Source: JAFDZV01 sp966128725
GTDB lineage: Bacteria > Bacteroidota > Ignavibacteria > OLB7
Assembly (NCBI GenBank): GCA_966128725.1
Contig: CBHYLN010000105.1
Coordinates: forward strand, 1-18,026
Direction: 5' to 3'
Length of the DNA stretch: 18,026 nt
The notes beneath the pieces were generated by a model. The model had not been told where the DNA came from. It searched no databases and saw nothing but the letters and a program-made list of their open reading frames with translations. Both the position numbers and the translations under genes were made by a program. Of the stretch, positions 14,437-18,026 are shown piece by piece; the first letter of the stretch is position 1; every line of letters starts with the position of its first letter.

Positions 14437-14665
14437 ACACGTATTGGTATTGCGTCGCGCACGCCCGCATGTGTACGTTGGAAAACGTTACGATCGGCTG
14501 GCCGATGCGTCGATGCTGATGGTAACCGTTCCGGTCCCGAAACGCCTCGGGGCCGGGATCAACAACTCAAGGGTTTTATCGCTCAATCGATACTGGATTG
14601 CCAAATTCTGTTCGCGCCATCTTCGCCGGATTTCGGTAGCCCTCGTTGCAGTTGTCAACGAAGGC

Positions 14666-14696
14666 ATTGCCGTCTGTGCGGCGGCGGTTATTATTG
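14666..14696 (+). promoter_or_regulatory. Possible weak promoter for sprA
   Basis: ATTG (14666-14669), 19 nt, then TATTATTG (14689-14696) resembles TTTG-N20-TAnnTTTG with one mismatch in each box and one base less spacing. It is the best candidate in this gap and lies about 100 bp upstream of the sprA start. Confidence 0.3.
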
Positions 14697-14793
14697 TGCC
14701 CGAACAGCGTCGGGGAGCTGACCGCAAAGTGTTCCTCAAGCGGGCGATCATCACGAACATCGTTCGATTCGTCCTGTCACGATCCAGACACGA

Positions 14794-17700
14794 GTGTTGC
14801 TCTTGAGCGATAGACTCCGATATCGTGGCCGCGCATTGCGTATTCTGCACGCGGCCCTATTCCCAGCAGCGGCCTGCATCGCACTTGTTGCGCTGCGGCC
14901 GCAGGCGTTGCATGCACAGGCCGATTCCTCGGAGATCTTCCGGGGCTCCGGCGGGCGTACAGCCACAACGCCGCGCGTCCCATTTTCACCGCTGTCGGAT
15001 TCCATCCCGTTCGGAGCCTATCGGCACGCCATCGAGTTCGACTCGTCCACCGGTTCGGTGCGGCTGTACGAAAGCGTGTTCGGGCTGCGGTATGGCCAGC
15101 CGCAAACGCTGTCGCTGGATGACTTCCTCGCCGAACGCCAACGCGAGCAGGAGCGTGAGATGTGGGAGAAACGTGGCGTTACCTACAAGCTGGACGCCGC
15201 CCCGCCCGTGCAGAAGGACGCGCTGGAGAAGATCATCGGCAACGGCACCAACTTCGAGATCCCGATCCCGCAGAACCCCATCATCACGCTTTTCGGCGCG
15301 CCCACGGTAAGCATCAACGTGAACGCCAACGTGGTGCTTTCGGCGGGCTGGCAGTGGGATAACAACAACCTTACGTCGATCAGCTCGCTGAGCTCCACGC
15401 AGTCCGCACCGTTCTTCAATCAGAATATTCAGGTATCGGCCTCGGGCAAGATCGGCGACAAGCTGAAGCTGAACGCGGACTTCGACAACGGCCGGCAGTT
15501 CGATTTCGACAACCAGCTCAAGATCGCCTTCGGCGGTGGCCCGGGCTCCGACGACGACATCATCCAGAGCGTGGAAGCCGGCCTGGTAAGCCTGCAAACG
15601 CCCAGCACGCTGATCGGCGGCAGCACGGCGCTGTTCGGCGTGAAATCCTCCTTCAAGTTCGGGAAGCTCTTCCTGACGGCGGTGGCCGCGCAGAAGCGAG
15701 GCGAGAAGAAGACCGTGACGGTGCAGGGCGGCTCGGTGAAAACCACGATCGCGATCAAGCCGTACGACTACGCGCAGAATCACTTCTGGCTGGACACGGT
15801 GTACAAGCGATTCTGGGACGTGTACTACGCCAGCAACATCCCATCGGCCACCAAGGAGATGGAACCGTACAGCCTTGCCGACATCGAGGTGTACGAGCAG
15901 GTGAAGGATGCGTCCATCCCCTCGCAGATCCAGGCCGTGGCCTATGCCGATCTGCCGCCGATCGCCCGCGACACGCGGTACAACAACACGTTCCGCACAC
16001 CCCCCTCCGATTCGATCAAGTCCGGCCGGATTCAGCTTGGCGCGTTCAAGAAGCTGGATGTGGGAACCGGCTACGACTACGACCGCACGCTGGGCACGGT
16101 TACCATCCGATCGTTGCAGCAGGACAAGATGTACGCGGTGGCCTACAAGCTGGCCAACGGAAACAGCTACGGGGAGCTTTCCAACACCCGCACCGACAGC
16201 CAGCGCGCCGTGCTGAAGCTGATCTACGTAAGCAACCTGCAGCCCACGTTCAAAACCCTGTGGGCGCGGCAGATGAAGAACATCTACCAGTTGCAGGGCG
16301 TGCGCAATGTGGACCTTACCAACTCCACGATCTCGCTTTCCTACGGCGTGCCGCCGGATACCAGCGCGGTGCTGAAGGTATCGGGCAGCCCGCGCCTGGT
16401 AACGCTGCTGGGTGTGGACCGCTTCAACAGCTCGAACGAGGCCTCGCCGGACGGTGTGTTCGATATCCGTTCGCCGTATTTCTTCGACCCGGCAAAGGGC
16501 GAGATCATCTTCCCTTCCTCCGAGCCGTTCCGCAAGGGCCTGGAGGCGTCGATGGGCGCCAACGCCAGCTCGTACATCATCAACGCCGTGTACGACCAGA
16601 CCCGCGAGGAGGCACGGCGCGACATGGTGGCCAGCCGCTACACGATTGCCGGCGAGATCGCCGGCGCCGGCGGCAACAAGATCCCGATCCAGTCCTGGGG
16701 CACGCAGCCGGGCTCGATCCGCGTGATCGCCAACGGCCAGCCGCTTCTGGAGAATCTGGATTATCGTGTTGACCCGGTGTTCGGCGAGGTGACGCTGCTT
16801 TCGGCGCGCGCCAACAACTCCACCGGCAACATCGTGGTGGAGTACGAACAGAACGATTTCCTGGCAACAGCCGTGAAGACGTTGCTGGGTCTGCGCGCCG
16901 ATTACGACCTGCTGAACAAACGGTACTGGAAGTCGAAGCTGGGCATGACGTTCATGCGCTACGACCTGTCCACGCAGACCGAGAAGGTGCAGATCTACTC
17001 CGGCGACGAGCCCACCACGAACATGATGATCGGCTTCGACGGCAGCGTTGAGCACAAGGCGGGTTGGCTTACCAAGGCGATCGACGCGCTTCCGTTGATC
17101 GACACGAAGGAGCTTTCCACGCTGAGCCTGCAGGGCGAGTGGGCGATGGTAATGCCGAACCCCAACACCAAGGAAAGCCTGGTGGCCAGCGACCTTGGCA
17201 AGGGCGCGGCCTACATCGACGATTTCGAGTCCGGCGCGAAGCGCCAGATACAGCTTTCCACCAGCTACAGCTACTGGCATCCGCCAAGCGCGCCGGTGGA
17301 CAGCACTCTGGGCACGAACGACTCCACCCGCGTTGCCAAGCGCGGCGAATTCTTCTGGTACAACCGCATCCCGGCCAACACGCCCACGGTGGATATCTGG
17401 CCGCATCGCGATGTGAACACGTCGGCGCAGAAGACCACCGTGCTGGACCTGGTGTTCGACCCCACCCGCCGAGGCATCTACAACACGAACTTCGGCTACG
17501 AAACCGGAGCGGTGGCGCCGGACTCGGTGTGGGGCGGCATGATGCGCAACCTCTCGTTCTATACCACCAATCTTGATGAAGAGAATATTGACTACATCGA
17601 GATCACGATGAAGGTGGATGGGCCGTACGACCCGCGCATGAAGATGTACATGGATCTCGGCCAGATCTCCGAGGACGTGATCCCCGACCAGAAGATGAAC

Positions 17701-18026
17701 ACCGAGGACGGCATCAGCAGCCGCAACCCGCAGCCGGACGACATCCTGAACGACGGTGAGGACGTTGGCATCGACGGGCTGGACAGCACGCAGGAGCAGG
17801 AGCGCTACGGGCCGGAGCTTACCCGCCTGGGCATTACCGACCCGGACCCTTCGCGCGATGATTTCAAGTTCGACCAGCAGGGCAGCGACAACGCCGCCGA
17901 CTACGTGAAGGTGAACGGGCTTGAGAAGAACGTTGGGCCGGAACGCGGTCCGTACCCGGACACGGAGGACCTGAACGGCAACCGCGGGCTGGAAGCCAAG
18001 CGCACGCTCAAGATCCAGGCCTACGG
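14794..18026 (+). CDS. sprA: SprA, T9SS outer-membrane translocon (5' part, cut by window edge)
   Basis: About 1077 codons, open to the right edge; SprA is usually over 2000 residues, so roughly half is here. SprA is the giant beta-barrel through which T9SS cargo crosses the outer membrane and is needed for gliding in some relatives. The N-terminus has a signal peptide (residues 13-43: hydrophobic core HAALFPAAACIALVAL, then ALHAQA). Diagnostic segments are NANVVLSAGWQWDNNN, KIGDKLKLNADFDNGRQFDF, IQSVEAGLVSLQTPSTLIGG, and VMPNPNTKES then YIDDFES (about 785-813). No ATG exists between the in-frame stop at 14719 and the signal peptide, so the start must be GTG 14794 or TTG 14797/14803. I use GTG 14794; all keep the signal peptide. 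A long open frame antisense to this gene is a composition shadow. Confidence 0.93.
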   Translation, partial: MLLLSDRLRYRGRALRILHAALFPAAACIALVALRPQALHAQADSSEIFRGSGGRTATTPRVPFSPLSDSIPFGAYRHAIEFDSSTGSVRLYESVFGLRYGQPQTLSLDDFLAERQREQEREMWEKRGVTYKLDAAPPVQKDALEKIIGNGTNFEIPIPQNPIITLFGAPTVSINVNANVVLSAGWQWDNNNLTSISSLSSTQSAPFFNQNIQVSASGKIGDKLKLNADFDNGRQFDFDNQLKIAFGGGPGSDDDIIQSVEAGLVSLQTPSTLIGGSTALFGVKSSFKFGKLFLTAVAAQKRGEKKTVTVQGGSVKTTIAIKPYDYAQNHFWLDTVYKRFWDVYYASNIPSATKEMEPYSLADIEVYEQVKDASIPSQIQAVAYADLPPIARDTRYNNTFRTPPSDSIKSGRIQLGAFKKLDVGTGYDYDRTLGTVTIRSLQQDKMYAVAYKLANGNSYGELSNTRTDSQRAVLKLIYVSNLQPTFKTLWARQMKNIYQLQGVRNVDLTNSTISLSYGVPPDTSAVLKVSGSPRLVTLLGVDRFNSSNEASPDGVFDIRSPYFFDPAKGEIIFPSSEPFRKGLEASMGANASSYIINAVYDQTREEARRDMVASRYTIAGEIAGAGGNKIPIQSWGTQPGSIRVIANGQPLLENLDYRVDPVFGEVTLLSARANNSTGNIVVEYEQNDFLATAVKTLLGLRADYDLLNKRYWKSKLGMTFMRYDLSTQTEKVQIYSGDEPTTNMMIGFDGSVEHKAGWLTKAIDALPLIDTKELSTLSLQGEWAMVMPNPNTKESLVASDLGKGAAYIDDFESGAKRQIQLSTSYSYWHPPSAPVDSTLGTNDSTRVAKRGEFFWYNRIPANTPTVDIWPHRDVNTSAQKTTVLDLVFDPTRRGIYNTNFGYETGAVAPDSVWGGMMRNLSFYTTNLDEENIDYIEITMKVDGPYDPRMKMYMDLGQISEDVIPDQKMNTEDGISSRNPQPDDILNDGEDVGIDGLDSTQEQERYGPELTRLGITDPDPSRDDFKFDQQGSDNAADYVKVNGLEKNVGPERGPYPDTEDLNGNRGLEAKRTLKIQAY

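Larger units (their letters stand above)
14403..14793. other. Intergenic region between the Wzc-like gene and sprA
   Basis: About 390 bp with no credible gene. It holds a terminator-like hairpin (14415-14436), the palindrome ATCGGC-TG-GCCGAT (14493-14506), a small TCGTTG/CAACGA hairpin (about 14643-14662) and a possible promoter (14666-14696). A 120-codon plus-strand frame from a TTG at 14444 runs into the sprA start. It has no Shine-Dalgarno or recognisable domain and is taken as chance. Confidence 0.5.

Noticed and set aside
14444..14806. 120-codon plus-strand frame between the Wzc-like gene and sprA
   Set aside because: TTG start, no Shine-Dalgarno, no recognisable domain, and it runs into the sprA start.
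14986..17406. Very long minus-strand open frame (806 codons) antisense to sprA
   Set aside because: It is Arg/His/Val-rich with no domain. The plus strand encodes a clear SprA throughout. In GC-rich coding DNA the opposite frame lacks stops by chance.
1..18026. CRISPR array, tRNA, rRNA, transposase, integrase or phage genes
   Set aside because: I saw no regularly spaced repeats, no tRNA-like cloverleaf or rRNA sequence, and no recombinase motifs in any translated frame.

Overview
The window is about 18 kb of GC-rich DNA, most likely from a member of the Bacteroidota/Chlorobiota superphylum (FCB group). I infer this from five things: a SprA homologue (outer-membrane channel of the type IX secretion system, T9SS), a secreted protein with a T9SS-like C-terminal sorting domain, a TonB-dependent-receptor-like outer-membrane protein with a carboxypeptidase-regulatory N-domain and the PF14905-type basic tail, two copies of the Bacteroidota promoter (TTTG, 20 nt, TAnnTTTG), and few Shine-Dalgarno sites. 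High GC together with T9SS would fit a Kapabacteria/Ignavibacteria-like lineage better than a typical Bacteroides, but this is inference.

Layout. 1-63: C-homopolymer-rich sequence, probably a contig-edge artefact. 125-2602 (-): outer-membrane receptor. 2603-3310: divergent intergenic region. 3311-5047 (+): membrane-anchored HEAT-repeat protein. 5173-5484 (+): DUF1992/DnaJC28-domain protein. 5570-7263 (-): two-gene operon for secreted proteins, a T9SS-sorted protein followed by a Gly-rich, Cys-containing small protein. 7264-7884: intergenic region with palindromic repeats and a consensus promoter. 7885-9569 (+): asnS and a cupin. 9610-11652 (+): nuoJ, nuoK and a flippase-like LPG-synthase-TM protein started by GTG overlapping the nuoK stop. 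11862-14402 (+): polysaccharide co-polymerase/BY-kinase (Wzc-like) with a 10-Tyr tail. 14794-18026 (+): the first ~1077 codons of sprA, running off the right edge.

How the genes relate. Much of the window concerns the cell envelope: a receptor, T9SS cargo, the T9SS channel SprA, an exopolysaccharide kinase and a lipid- or isoprenoid-associated membrane protein. asnS, the cupin and nuoJK are housekeeping genes. nuoJK is separated from the other complex I genes.

The most unusual structure is the two-gene secreted-protein operon lying between two perfect 35-bp direct repeats. One copy (5458-5492) forms the 3' end and stop codon of the DUF1992 gene. The other (7440-7474) begins a ~160-bp palindrome-rich block. 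This could be the footprint of a small inserted cassette or two members of a dispersed repeat family; the window alone cannot decide.
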